NCBI GenBank assembly: GCA_003561515.1
Contig: PWWL01000390.1
Location: forward strand, 1-42,777
From: Balneolaceae bacterium
GTDB lineage: Bacteria; Bacteroidota; Rhodothermia; Balneolales; Balneolaceae
Length of the DNA: 42,777 nucleotides
Reading direction: 5' to 3'
Below are positions 26,201-34,533 of the stretch, one piece after another. A model generated the notes under the pieces. It was not told the DNA's origin. It did no database searches and saw only the letters and a list, made by a program, of their open reading frames with translations. Numbering within the stretch: position 1 is the stretch's first letter; every line of letters begins with the position of its first letter. The position numbers and the translations under genes are program-made.

Positions 26201-27421
26201 GTTCATGATGGGATCGCGGCCCAGAATCACCGTGATGAGCGGATACCATGTCGGGCTCTCCCGGTTCTCAACCCAATCGCGCAGTTTGCTGAGCAGGTAG
26301 TTTTTAACGATTTCGAGGAATTTGCGGGCGAGGCTTACCGCGAACGTGATCAGACTGTTTACCGGATCGCTGAACAGGCTCACCAGCCGGTCGAATACCC
26401 CCGAAGGATTGCCCACATCGTTCAGGCTCAGGCTGTCCCAGAACTGCCTGAACCGGCCCATGATATCCGATGTGCTCAGGTTCAGCTGCTCAAGGGCATT
26501 ATCAATCCAGGCGGCCGCTTCATCCAGTGCGCCTTCCTCTTCGAGTTTCTGCCTGTACTCGGCGCCATTTGGGATGATATCCAGTCCGTGGTGAATGAAG
26601 TTGCGCCCATTTCGCGCAACCGATTCTCCGGTTATGGGATTGCGGCCCAAAAATACGGTGAAGAGCCCGAACCCGGGAAGTGCGCTAATCATGTTACTGA
26701 TTCTGCCTCTCAGCCACCTGAGCCCTTCACTGAGGCTTTCGCCCACCCATTCAGCCGCCCGGCGGAGTCCGCTTCTAATAGAGGAAGCCGCTCTTCGGAA
26801 AAGCGAGGGCTGAACAACACCCGATTCTTTGCTGCCGGCTCCGCTTTGCTGAACGGTGTGGGTGAGTTCGTGCGCAATCAGCTTTTTGCCTTCCGCGGAT
26901 TCCGGATTGTACTCACCTGCATTGAAATAAATATCATTCCCGAAGGTGAAAGCCCTCGCCCCGATCGATTCCGCCATTGCGGCAGCGCGCGTATCGGTAT
27001 ATATCCGAACATTTTCAAAAGATCTTCCAAAGCCCGATTCCATGTACGACCGCACAGGCCCATCCAGAGGCTGACCGTTACCGGATTTGCTGATATGCAT
27101 TTCAATAAAGCCGGCATCCCTGTCGTGGCTGTCATTACCTGATGCGGGGACCATTCGCACAGACGGATCGGTGTCCATATTTATCGGTGGTGTCTGCGAT
27201 TCCTCCTGCATCGGCATCATCCGGATAGTACCGGCCTGAGAATCAGGCGGAATGAGCTTCAGTCCGGACTCGGGTTTCTCTCCTGTGATTGAATTGGCAA
27301 CACGGTCAGCCTGCCGTTCCCGGGCATCATCCTGCCGTCCGACCTTTAACTTTGGCTGAATTTCCGGACGCACATAAGGCTGAACGTTCCGGGCGGGCTC
27401 TATTTTGGGCTGGGCTAACAA
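23273..27421 (-). CDS. DUF4157 eCIS-associated protein with C-terminal nuclease-like domain
   Basis: 1382 residues. DUF4157 (eCIS core) domain at about 115–195 with a zinc-metalloprotease-like H184-E-L-T-H188; this domain marks eCIS-associated cargo and toxins. The extreme N-terminus carries the conserved KLKVGRQDDARERQADRVA segment, so the TTG at 27421 (eight bases after the ATPase stop) must be the start. Three tandem units of ~141 residues follow, each with an LGR[N/D]P motif at 258, 400 and 540. Then comes a long helical stretch to about 960. The C-terminal part ends in HNAHLIGDQFGGSGYNES (His1228), resembling DNA/RNA non-specific endonucleases (Endonuclease_NS_2 type). Inferred role: protein cargo delivered by the particle. 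Confidence 0.88.
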   Translation of the reverse strand: MLAQPKIEPARNVQPYVRPEIQPKLKVGRQDDARERQADRVANSITGEKPESGLKLIPPDSQAGTIRMMPMQEESQTPPINMDTDPSVRMVPASGNDSHDRDAGFIEMHISKSGNGQPLDGPVRSYMESGFGRSFENVRIYTDTRAAAMAESIGARAFTFGNDIYFNAGEYNPESAEGKKLIAHELTHTVQQSGAGSKESGVVQPSLFRRAASSIRSGLRRAAEWVGESLSEGLRWLRGRISNMISALPGFGLFTVFLGRNPITGESVARNGRNFIHHGLDIIPNGAEYRQKLEEEGALDEAAAWIDNALEQLNLSTSDIMGRFRQFWDSLSLNDVGNPSGVFDRLVSLFSDPVNSLITFAVSLARKFLEIVKNYLLSKLRDWVENRESPTWYPLITVILGRDPIMNEEVERSGENILNGFIRLHPEGDEQLARMRETGSFQRAAAWIDESLARLSRIVSGLTSAVRNAWERVTDIRSLLDPVGVFTNIWNEFRSPIADLVSFGLEVAGMILRFVKDALLSRLSRFASDTWGYPLLTVLLGRDPFTNETVERTPKNIIRSFILLLPGGEQKFSRLEETGAIDRMVNWISGAVASLNITIEYIVGLFTGLWNSISIRDLAAPLQVFARIVNTFAEPVRRILAFIWEVIKALVMFGLEVMNFPFDTVRNIVNNAMQAFEDIKTDPIGFFLNLLAAVKQGFVQFFNNFVDHLLGGLRTWLFGELRDAGISPPQDLSFRSILGFVLEILGITLSNIWARLSERIGPERTQQIQSMIDRATGVWAFVKDVYERGPVAIWEYIQGKLSNLWDMITGYIRDWIVTRIIQRVTARLLTMLDPTGIMAVVNGFIAFYNAVQSFIEKLREMLEIVNSFVAGVANVARGVISQAANYLENALASGIPVAISFLANQVGLRGLGTRVAEMIEQARGYVNQAIDWLIDRALAAGSALLEMGRSAVSAVSDWLTGRSEFRTEAGESHEIYLIESSGHGTVMMASANPKNVSEVINQHENSSGDLTSRGRSIYQNILSLTANPQTAEENEARITQLRNELATVIKSILDNSSQESDAEGINSELPLIGLFLNTMVVQNGAFTADFDSAVNGPLGAHNNTPVYVLRSDLRIQRAPGMADSGFMALTIINGELRESTSEQPHGEYRPENVTLSAGTNTLNMEYSTNTLSGGTQNFEVELRYTEIEANTGTYTEARTVRGTGMHKKPSGRSRGSWDSATNGFHNAHLIGDQFGGSGYNESLNIHPSSPGYNTGDMLSVETSLISSIDDNSFTMTVSARIFHQFSNVQRDQVREGSIPEDLITFVVTKMGEPMSVSNQMVNLEGNGKSSLRRYLARYIRGVPGKFIEVHYRVQQEGETYTYHIGQDQGYDSLLPSLVSNIS

Positions 27422-27429
27422 ATGTCAGT

Positions 27430-28782
27430 TCATATGGTTCGGCGGTCTTTGCTGAATTCGCGTTTAATACCTTCAAGAAGGTGCTGCTGCCCAATCACTT
27501 CCGATCCTGCTTCAATGGTACACAACATGGCATACTGAACAGCATTCATGATGCTGCCGCCCGAAATCTTGTAGCTTTCCGCTATCGACTTCAGGTCCAC
27601 ACCCTCCTGCAAAACCGCACCCCGGCTCAGGGCACCGTTCCACAATTCAAGGCGCTGGTTTTCATCCGGCAGCGGGAAGTGAACGACTGCCTGAAATCTT
27701 CGCATAAAAGCCGGATCAATGTTTCCCTTCAGGTTGGTAGCGAGTATGATAAGGCCGTTGTATTGCTCTATTTGCTGCAACAGGTACGACACCTGCTGAT
27801 TCGCGTACCGGTCGTGCGCATCGCGCGTAGCGGTCCGGCTGCCAAATAGGGAATCTGCTTCATCAAAGAAGAGGATCCAGTCGCGGTTTTCAGCCCGGTC
27901 GAAGAGGGCCGAGAGATTCTTCTCCGTTTCGCCGATATATTTCGATACCATTTGTGAGAGATCGATTCTGAACACATCCCTTCCGGTTTTCTTCCCCAGT
28001 AGAGCAGCCGTCAACGTTTTACCGGTACCCGGTTTTCCGTAAAAAAGAGCCCTGTACCCCGGGGTCAGGTATTTCTCCATTCCCCACTGTTTCATCACTT
28101 TCTGCCTGTGCGAGATCCAGGTTTCAAGCTGGCCTATCTGAGCCAGTACCGGGCGCGGGAGCACAAGATCATCCCACTCCATGGATGTTTCAAGAAGTCT
28201 GGCCGGAAAATCGGCGCTGAAAACCGGTTTGCTGTATTCGCCTGCTGTTGCAAGATCCAGCACTTCTTTTGAAGGGCGAAGTACTCCGCTAAGCTGCGGA
28301 TCGCCCTTATCTGCTCCCTCGAGCCAGAGAATACGCTCTGTCGAAAAGTGATGATCCGGCCCAAAGAGCTTCATCAGGGCAAACCTTTCTGAGAGGTCAT
28401 TTCCCGAGAGTATAAAAAATGCTGTCTCCCCGGTTGGCAGAAATGCGGAGTGCTGACCCGGCCTGCGGCCGCCAAACTCGGTGTAATGCCGGCCGGTATT
28501 TTCATTTACTTTCAAAAAAATATCGAGCAATTCCGGCTTGATATGCGGTATGAGGGAGAGAAGCAGAACAAACCGCTCATCAAAACCGAAGCGGTGATTC
28601 AGTATAAAGTCAGCGTAGGGTGATTCACCACTTTTAAGCTCAGGCGGGGCCACGTCCCTCACACTGCCAAACCTTTTCTCAGTTCTGTTGTTCAGACCCG
28701 AACGAACATCCAGAATTTTTCTGAACCAGTTCAGCTCGTTCTGCAAGGTAATCGCGTTCTTTTTCAGTTTACTTTCTACCAT
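27430..28782 (-). CDS. eCIS AAA+ ATPase (Afp15/Cis15 type)
   Basis: 450 residues from ATG 28782, overlapping the tape-measure gene by seven bases; ATG 28806 is an alternative with a larger overlap. One AAA+ module sits in the C-terminal half: Walker A GKPGTGKT (K255), Walker B ILFFDEAD (D307, E308), and ATNLKGNIDPAFMRRF with the arginine finger region. The N-terminal ~200 residues are the variable domain seen in eCIS ATPases. Afp15-type ATPases are needed for particle assembly or cargo loading rather than for contraction. Position between the Afp14-type gene and the DUF4157 cargo supports the call. Confidence 0.93.
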   Translation of the reverse strand: MVESKLKKNAITLQNELNWFRKILDVRSGLNNRTEKRFGSVRDVAPPELKSGESPYADFILNHRFGFDERFVLLLSLIPHIKPELLDIFLKVNENTGRHYTEFGGRRPGQHSAFLPTGETAFFILSGNDLSERFALMKLFGPDHHFSTERILWLEGADKGDPQLSGVLRPSKEVLDLATAGEYSKPVFSADFPARLLETSMEWDDLVLPRPVLAQIGQLETWISHRQKVMKQWGMEKYLTPGYRALFYGKPGTGKTLTAALLGKKTGRDVFRIDLSQMVSKYIGETEKNLSALFDRAENRDWILFFDEADSLFGSRTATRDAHDRYANQQVSYLLQQIEQYNGLIILATNLKGNIDPAFMRRFQAVVHFPLPDENQRLELWNGALSRGAVLQEGVDLKSIAESYKISGGSIMNAVQYAMLCTIEAGSEVIGQQHLLEGIKREFSKDRRTI

Positions 28783-30464
28783 TGCACATAAATGAGGTTT
28801 TTGCACCAGGGCAGCTTAACGATCGAAAGCCCCCAGGGAAGTCGGTTCAGGAGGATGTCCGGCGTTTTCCGTTCAATGACCAGTTTCCAGCTCCTGCCGG
28901 ATGACTGCCAGCTTAGGCTCCCCTCCCGCTGCAGGAAGTTCTGCTGAAGCGCCGGTGGTGATGTACGTTTCAGCACTTTCCAGTGGCTGATTACGGATTC
29001 CAGAAGATCTGTGCAGGCGCTTTTATCATTGCCAGAAAGTTCAACACCTTGCACGAGAGGATGATCTGTTTCAAGTCCGCAAAGAATCTTGTTTAAAACC
29101 AGATCATCTTCGGGGCATTCCGTTTCGCCGGTTGCCAGGTAATGCAGCATAAATACCGCCCGCTGCTGAGCTTCATCCGATTTGAACGATTTGCCTTCCA
29201 AAAGCCCCCGCTCTTTAAAGAATGGAATCAGAAACGGATGGAGAAGAATCAAACCGGCATTCCGGATAAGGACCGGAGACAAAGGCTTTGAATAGTCCTT
29301 ATTTCTAATAAACTCAGACCAGGGATTAATATCCTCACGCTTCGCCTCAGGACTCCTCTCCATGCGATTGATAATCTCACTCTTGAGCACATATTCTATA
29401 TCTTTCCATTCCCTATTCGGTATTTCAGGATGCTGTTTCACCCTGTCTTCATTACCATGGTCTTGGTACGTGTCTGACGGCTGTTCTTTTTTTGCAACCT
29501 GCCAGGAATCAATGCCGCTTTGCAGAACTTTCCGGATCTCTATTTCCGCTTTTGTCCGCGGGATGTTTGCCAGTTCAATCAGGGAGGCAATGAGTTCTTC
29601 GATTTGGTAATTTTCTTGTGACTTTAATCCCGGCAAGGCTCTTAACAAAAGATTTTCCATCCATCGCCAGTTCACCAATCCCTTTACGGAAGCCGCTTCC
29701 TGTGTTGTCACTCTTTCTATCACTGATGACCACACTGCTGCTCTGCGCTTATGGCTTGCAAGAGTACCGGACCTGTTCATTTTCAGTATTGTTTCTGAAA
29801 GTAGTTCCGTGAGCAGCAGTATGAACTCGAGATCTCTCAATGCCTGCATTCCAAGCCGCGAAGCTGCAATAAAAACCAAGGACTCCGACAGCTCAGAATC
29901 ATTGAGCCGGTAAACAAACCGGGTTCGTTGTCTTCCAGACCTGAGTTCTGAATTCAGAATGCGAATCATCCCTTCCGGAAACTTCTCACACAATTGGCGG
30001 AACCAAACGCTGAATGGCTTCCCCCTGAAATCACCGCCGGCATTCCATGGCAACCGGCCTGACCTCAGGTAATATGCGAGTATTTCCAATTCCGACTCTT
30101 CGGCAGAGATAAATCTGGCGTTTCGTTCATCTTTGCTGCCCGAAATACCAAGTTCCCGAAGCTGGTTTTTCAGCCTGTTGTTGATCAGAATTTCCTGCAG
30201 CTCGGCATGAAGCTTCCTCTCCACAAGCTTTGCGAATCGACGGTCGAACTTCACCGGCAGTTTACCGAGGTCGATCACGAGCTTGTCGAGCCTGAGGGTG
30301 GTATCATCGTCAGCTACAGAGTCGAACACTGCCTCCATAACCGGAATCACTTTACTGCTGAAAAGCCCGGCAATTTGATCCTGAACCTGCCTGCCATGTT
30401 CATAATCACCGGGTAGCTGAATCTCGATGACCTGCTTATTGATGATATGTTTTCCTGCAGCCAT
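28776..30464 (-). CDS. Contractile injection system tape-measure protein (Afp14/Cis14 type)
   Basis: 562 residues with both conserved ends of the CIS_TMP family. The N-terminus shows HIINKQVIEIQLPG and the LDKLVIDLGKLPVKFD segment. The C-terminus shows NAGLILLHPFLIPFF, HYLATGETECPEDDLVLNK, LCGLETDHPLV and the closing LPWGLSIVKLPW. In Afp, the equivalent protein sets sheath and tube length. The middle is charged and helical, as expected of a length ruler. It starts 25 bases after the 1343-residue gene and its stop overlaps the ATPase start by seven bases. Confidence 0.93.
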   Translation of the reverse strand: MAAGKHIINKQVIEIQLPGDYEHGRQVQDQIAGLFSSKVIPVMEAVFDSVADDDTTLRLDKLVIDLGKLPVKFDRRFAKLVERKLHAELQEILINNRLKNQLRELGISGSKDERNARFISAEESELEILAYYLRSGRLPWNAGGDFRGKPFSVWFRQLCEKFPEGMIRILNSELRSGRQRTRFVYRLNDSELSESLVFIAASRLGMQALRDLEFILLLTELLSETILKMNRSGTLASHKRRAAVWSSVIERVTTQEAASVKGLVNWRWMENLLLRALPGLKSQENYQIEELIASLIELANIPRTKAEIEIRKVLQSGIDSWQVAKKEQPSDTYQDHGNEDRVKQHPEIPNREWKDIEYVLKSEIINRMERSPEAKREDINPWSEFIRNKDYSKPLSPVLIRNAGLILLHPFLIPFFKERGLLEGKSFKSDEAQQRAVFMLHYLATGETECPEDDLVLNKILCGLETDHPLVQGVELSGNDKSACTDLLESVISHWKVLKRTSPPALQQNFLQREGSLSWQSSGRSWKLVIERKTPDILLNRLPWGLSIVKLPWCKNLIYVQW

Positions 30465-30489
30465 ACTGGTACGGTTTCATTGCTTGTGA

Positions 30490-33400
30490 TTAAAACCGGA
30501 TCCGGTTCAAAAATGTGGAGTTATCAATCGAACGGGCATCACTTTCACCCAGAATGTCGAGCCTTAAACGATTGATGCTGGTATCGCTCGAAACAGAAAG
30601 CTCTTCCCTGGTAATCGGGTTTGTTGTCACTTCAGCTTCCAGTCTTTCAACCAGCTCATCCTTGTTCTCCGAAGTGGTGAAATCAACGTCCCTGTTTCTT
30701 AGCAATCGATGCAGGTCTGACACCGTGAAGTCATTCAGATGGTTGTTGATTTCCGCACCGCTTACAACCCTGTCTCCCGGAATGGGTCTTTCAGGACGCA
30801 CCTCAGTGGATGGGGATAGTGCAACATTCAGAACAGTTCTGCCGTCAAGCGGTTCGGTTCGTGTAATAAAGCCGGATCGTGAAAATTGAACAGTTGTACC
30901 GGCACTGCCCACATTCAGATTGTAGCGTCCTGTATTATCTGTGCTCACTGTAGCACCTGTTTGCGTATCCGTTACCGAAACACCCTGAAGCGGCAAACGG
31001 TTTTCAGCATTTGTAACCTGCCCTGAAACGGCACGAGCTGTACCTCCGCCGGTGAATGACTGTGCAAACTCATTGATCAGTTCGATCATCGCGACGGTAT
31101 CACCTTCATCCAGATCAAACTCATTCGAGAATCCTCTTCTCGTTTCATCACTGATTGCAGGTGTGAAATTGGGATTCAGAGGATTTTTCGAAACCGCATC
31201 ATAAAAAACTCTTATGAGCTCTTCATTACTGTTCGGCTGTGATACTCCGAGTTGCTCAAGAATTGTCCTCATCGTCTGTACAGAAAGTATTCCACTACCG
31301 GGGATCTCTTCTCCTTCTGCCTGATGCGGATGCAGCGTGATGTCGACTCTGGTGTTTCCTCCAATCGATACCTGGGCCGTTTCGTAGCCCACAAAAGAAA
31401 CGATCAGCACCCCGTCAAGTGAAGATAAATTTGTGAATCTATACCTTCCCTGGACATCAGTTACCGCTCCCCGTTGGGTGCCTGCAATCTGGACCTGCAC
31501 CCCCGGTATAGGTTGCTGTGTTCTTGCATCCCTGACAGTACCTGATACCGATACTTCCGACGCCGGCCTGATTGTGATGGTACCGCACCCGATTTGCCGG
31601 TCGGAATTTGCAGCTGTGTACTCAAATGAGTACGGCTCAATAATGTTGCGAAGCAGTGTCACCCGGGTCGTACTTTCACCCGTAAACATGCTGATAACTT
31701 CACGGTCGAAATTACCGCCGGTAAACCTGTAGTCCCTGAAATCATCAATCACATTTCCGTTTTCGTCGGTAACCACATCAAGCATGAACGAGGTGGTTTC
31801 ACCCGGCCTGAGTACGGCTTCGAAGTCGGAAAGTCTTCGGCAGCTTTGCAGTACCAGGATGGTTACTGAACCTGTATCCGTGAGGCCGTTGCTCTCTTTC
31901 CGGATGGTATACCGGTATTTCAGCAGGCCGGTAAATCCGCGCGGCGGTTCTATTGTAACCTCTCTCTTGTATTCACCGCCGATTTCAGCATCCCGGGCGT
32001 CTTCCGTCACGGGTTCCACACGCTCGAGAACGATGCTTCGATATACATCCTCCTCGCCGGTGCAGTGCTTTCCTTCCATATCATAGATTTCATGATCGTT
32101 ATCGAGCAGGTCGATGGTTACCGGACGATCCATCATCGTGATGGCAAAAACCGGCCGTGCATATGGCGATACCATAATATTGCTCCGGGCCTCCTCGTCA
32201 TCGCATACTGGAATTCGTACCTGCGGATTGAAACAGCACCTGTAAGGCAGCATAAAATCCGACACAACGCGTTGCGGCAGATCATCCGTGCTGTCATAAA
32301 GAAGCACAAACGTTCCGCCCGGCGGCACTCCTGCACCGTGTTCCAGTCCGGGATGCTCTTCAAGAAAATTCTCCAGCGTTATTGCATGCCGGTTGTAGGT
32401 GAGGCCGTGATAGTACTCTCTCCTCTTCCAGGAGTAGTAAATTCTGAAGAGCCTGTTGAAGAACAGGAGGTCGAGCAACTGGTGGCCGAGCCGGTTCAGA
32501 ATAATTATCATCCTTTGAGCCCGCTCAAGGTTATTTTCAAAATCACTGCCCATGTTCACATGATCGAATCGTTCTCCCAGGTCCTTCAAAACGTTTCTGA
32601 CAGCATACTCCACAGCAGCAGCATATTTTCGCTTGAAATCATCAAAACCCTCAACAAAGTCGTCGACACATGGCGGCAGCTGCTCGCACATAAAGCGGAT
32701 CAGGACCCGGATGATCTCCTGAAGCTCTTCATTATCTTCCACTCTCGACCTCATTTCGGATTCATCCAGCACAGTGCGAACCCTCGCTGAGAATGAATCA
32801 TCTGCAAACCTGGATCGCTGTAGGTCCATGATCAGCTGAAGTACTGAAATGCCGGTTTTAAGCCAGTTTTTGAGCTGGTATCGAAATGTGAAGTAATCTT
32901 CGTGGAGGTCGTGGAACCCATTCGAGTAATCGATTTCAGCTGAACTGCTTCCTGCCGGTAAAACGGAGACGTCAGTGCTGATTCGTACGGCCCTCAGGTC
33001 GAACGGCAGATTATAAGTGCGGATCATGGAGTGAATGTCATCAAGTACATCCGAACAATCCTTTCCGAGGATTCCCTCAATCCGGTAAAAGCTGAACCTG
33101 CTGCGATCGTACTCAAGAGGTGCAGCCGCTTCGGCGGAACTGTCACCATCACCGTGCAGGTGGTACGATAAAATTTCACGGCCGCCAAGGCATCTCTTTT
33201 TTTGATCAATATTCCAGTTTTCAAGAAGTGATCCGTGGCCGTTGTCTTCCTGAAGTGCCCCATAGTAAAATGGAATGCTGCGTTTCGACAGCACGGGCTG
33301 TTTTTCAATGCTCGGGGTAATTCTTGTTTCAAAAGATTCAGACCGAACCACCATATCCGTGCCGAACTGTTCCGTCATCAGTACCGCACGGCGAAAGAGC

Positions 33401-34521
33401 ATCCGCGTTTCATTGAGCAGTGCTTTCTGGCTGTCGTGAATGGGCGTATAGATAAACTGCTGCCGGTACTGCGAAGGAATACATTCTCCATCCGGTTTCC
33501 CAAGCAGCAGGTGCCTCGGGAAGAGTCCGCGTTCGGGCAGGCACTGCGTAAGCAATTGGAATGATACATCCCTGAATTCGCGCCAGGCCAGCGTGAGGTC
33601 CTGCAGAAATCCGTAGAAATAGTGGATGCCATAATCATCCTGTTCATCAAAGAATTCCAGAAGCTCATTCAGCTTTTCTTCTTTCCCGGAAAATGGATCG
33701 GTTTCGAATTCTCCTTCAAGTACCGGACGAAAAGCTGCATAAGCCTCCGACCAGTTCCTGATAATCGTGTTCAGCGGCTCCCTGTCATCATCTTCAAGGG
33801 CATCACGGAATGGCTTGCCCAGGTCTTTCACCGTTTCGAACCGGTTGAACGGCTCGCCAAACCCGGGCCTTTTTAACGTGAAGTTTTCAAGCTCAAAGCG
33901 TTTTCTGAAAAGCGTGATATCTTCATTTTCTGTTCGCTCAAGTACTTTCTGAAGGTCATCCTCTGATATGAGAAGCTTTCTGAGATTGAGCTTGCGATCG
34001 ATTCCAATTTCATCACACCCCTTGCTGAGGCACGATTTCTGGTTCTTGTCGAACTGCTCGAGGTAGAGCAGCACCACTTTATCATCCAGATCCAGCGTAT
34101 TCAGATCGGCGATTTCCACTTCAGAACCTTCATCCACAAAATCTTCCGTGAGCAGCTCCCAAAGCTCCACATCCTGCTCCCCGTCTTCCGAATCTTCATC
34201 CTGAAACGGCCGGTACGGGCCAAACTGGTCGGCATTGTAGCTCCTGATTTTCGTCAGCACACAATCGTTTTGTGTCATCAAGAACCCATGCGAAGTAACC
34301 CCAACTCCCTTCGAAATGTGAAGCGTGAGTTTGCCTGACTCCGATTCGGATGCAGGTTCCAGCCTCAGCCTGAATCCGCAAACAATGCCAATCCCGATCA
34401 GGCAGCTCCGGGTCATCCGCCCCTGTTCCTCAAGGTAGTTTACAACCCCGTTAAGCTGATTGTGGGTCAGCACCTGATTTTTATCAAATACCGGATATGT
34501 TTGAAAGAGTTGAGTTGCCAT
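30490..34521 (-). CDS. Large multidomain eCIS protein in the fibre position
   Basis: 1343 residues. The N-terminal ~400 residues (FDKNQVLTHNQLNGVVNYLE, GIGIVCGFRLRLEP, KGVGVTSHGF) are of a kind seen in bacteroidete eCIS loci. A helical middle region follows to about 760, then Ig/cadherin-like beta domains (about 790–1020). Two carboxypeptidase-regulatory-like beta sandwiches come next (starting near VSGTVRDARTQQPIPGV and AVSGQVTNAENRLPLQGV), separated by a helical linker, and the C-terminus has a SAP-like helix pair (about 1265–1294, DLHRLLRNRD, KDELVERL). By position it corresponds to the Afp13 fibre gene, so it may form the particle's outer/receptor-contact part; this is inference. Twelve bases separate it from the preceding baseplate gene. 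Confidence 0.8.
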   Translation of the reverse strand: MATQLFQTYPVFDKNQVLTHNQLNGVVNYLEEQGRMTRSCLIGIGIVCGFRLRLEPASESESGKLTLHISKGVGVTSHGFLMTQNDCVLTKIRSYNADQFGPYRPFQDEDSEDGEQDVELWELLTEDFVDEGSEVEIADLNTLDLDDKVVLLYLEQFDKNQKSCLSKGCDEIGIDRKLNLRKLLISEDDLQKVLERTENEDITLFRKRFELENFTLKRPGFGEPFNRFETVKDLGKPFRDALEDDDREPLNTIIRNWSEAYAAFRPVLEGEFETDPFSGKEEKLNELLEFFDEQDDYGIHYFYGFLQDLTLAWREFRDVSFQLLTQCLPERGLFPRHLLLGKPDGECIPSQYRQQFIYTPIHDSQKALLNETRMLFRRAVLMTEQFGTDMVVRSESFETRITPSIEKQPVLSKRSIPFYYGALQEDNGHGSLLENWNIDQKKRCLGGREILSYHLHGDGDSSAEAAAPLEYDRSRFSFYRIEGILGKDCSDVLDDIHSMIRTYNLPFDLRAVRISTDVSVLPAGSSSAEIDYSNGFHDLHEDYFTFRYQLKNWLKTGISVLQLIMDLQRSRFADDSFSARVRTVLDESEMRSRVEDNEELQEIIRVLIRFMCEQLPPCVDDFVEGFDDFKRKYAAAVEYAVRNVLKDLGERFDHVNMGSDFENNLERAQRMIIILNRLGHQLLDLLFFNRLFRIYYSWKRREYYHGLTYNRHAITLENFLEEHPGLEHGAGVPPGGTFVLLYDSTDDLPQRVVSDFMLPYRCCFNPQVRIPVCDDEEARSNIMVSPYARPVFAITMMDRPVTIDLLDNDHEIYDMEGKHCTGEEDVYRSIVLERVEPVTEDARDAEIGGEYKREVTIEPPRGFTGLLKYRYTIRKESNGLTDTGSVTILVLQSCRRLSDFEAVLRPGETTSFMLDVVTDENGNVIDDFRDYRFTGGNFDREVISMFTGESTTRVTLLRNIIEPYSFEYTAANSDRQIGCGTITIRPASEVSVSGTVRDARTQQPIPGVQVQIAGTQRGAVTDVQGRYRFTNLSSLDGVLIVSFVGYETAQVSIGGNTRVDITLHPHQAEGEEIPGSGILSVQTMRTILEQLGVSQPNSNEELIRVFYDAVSKNPLNPNFTPAISDETRRGFSNEFDLDEGDTVAMIELINEFAQSFTGGGTARAVSGQVTNAENRLPLQGVSVTDTQTGATVSTDNTGRYNLNVGSAGTTVQFSRSGFITRTEPLDGRTVLNVALSPSTEVRPERPIPGDRVVSGAEINNHLNDFTVSDLHRLLRNRDVDFTTSENKDELVERLEAEVTTNPITREELSVSSDTSINRLRLDILGESDARSIDNSTFLNRIRF

Positions 34522-34533
34522 AATCGTGGTTGT

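Noticed and set aside
25298-27142. Long open frames on the plus strand opposite the DUF4157 gene (up to 331 codons)
   Set aside because: They are antisense to a gene with clear domains, have no family features, and arise from the compositional bias of the helical repeats.
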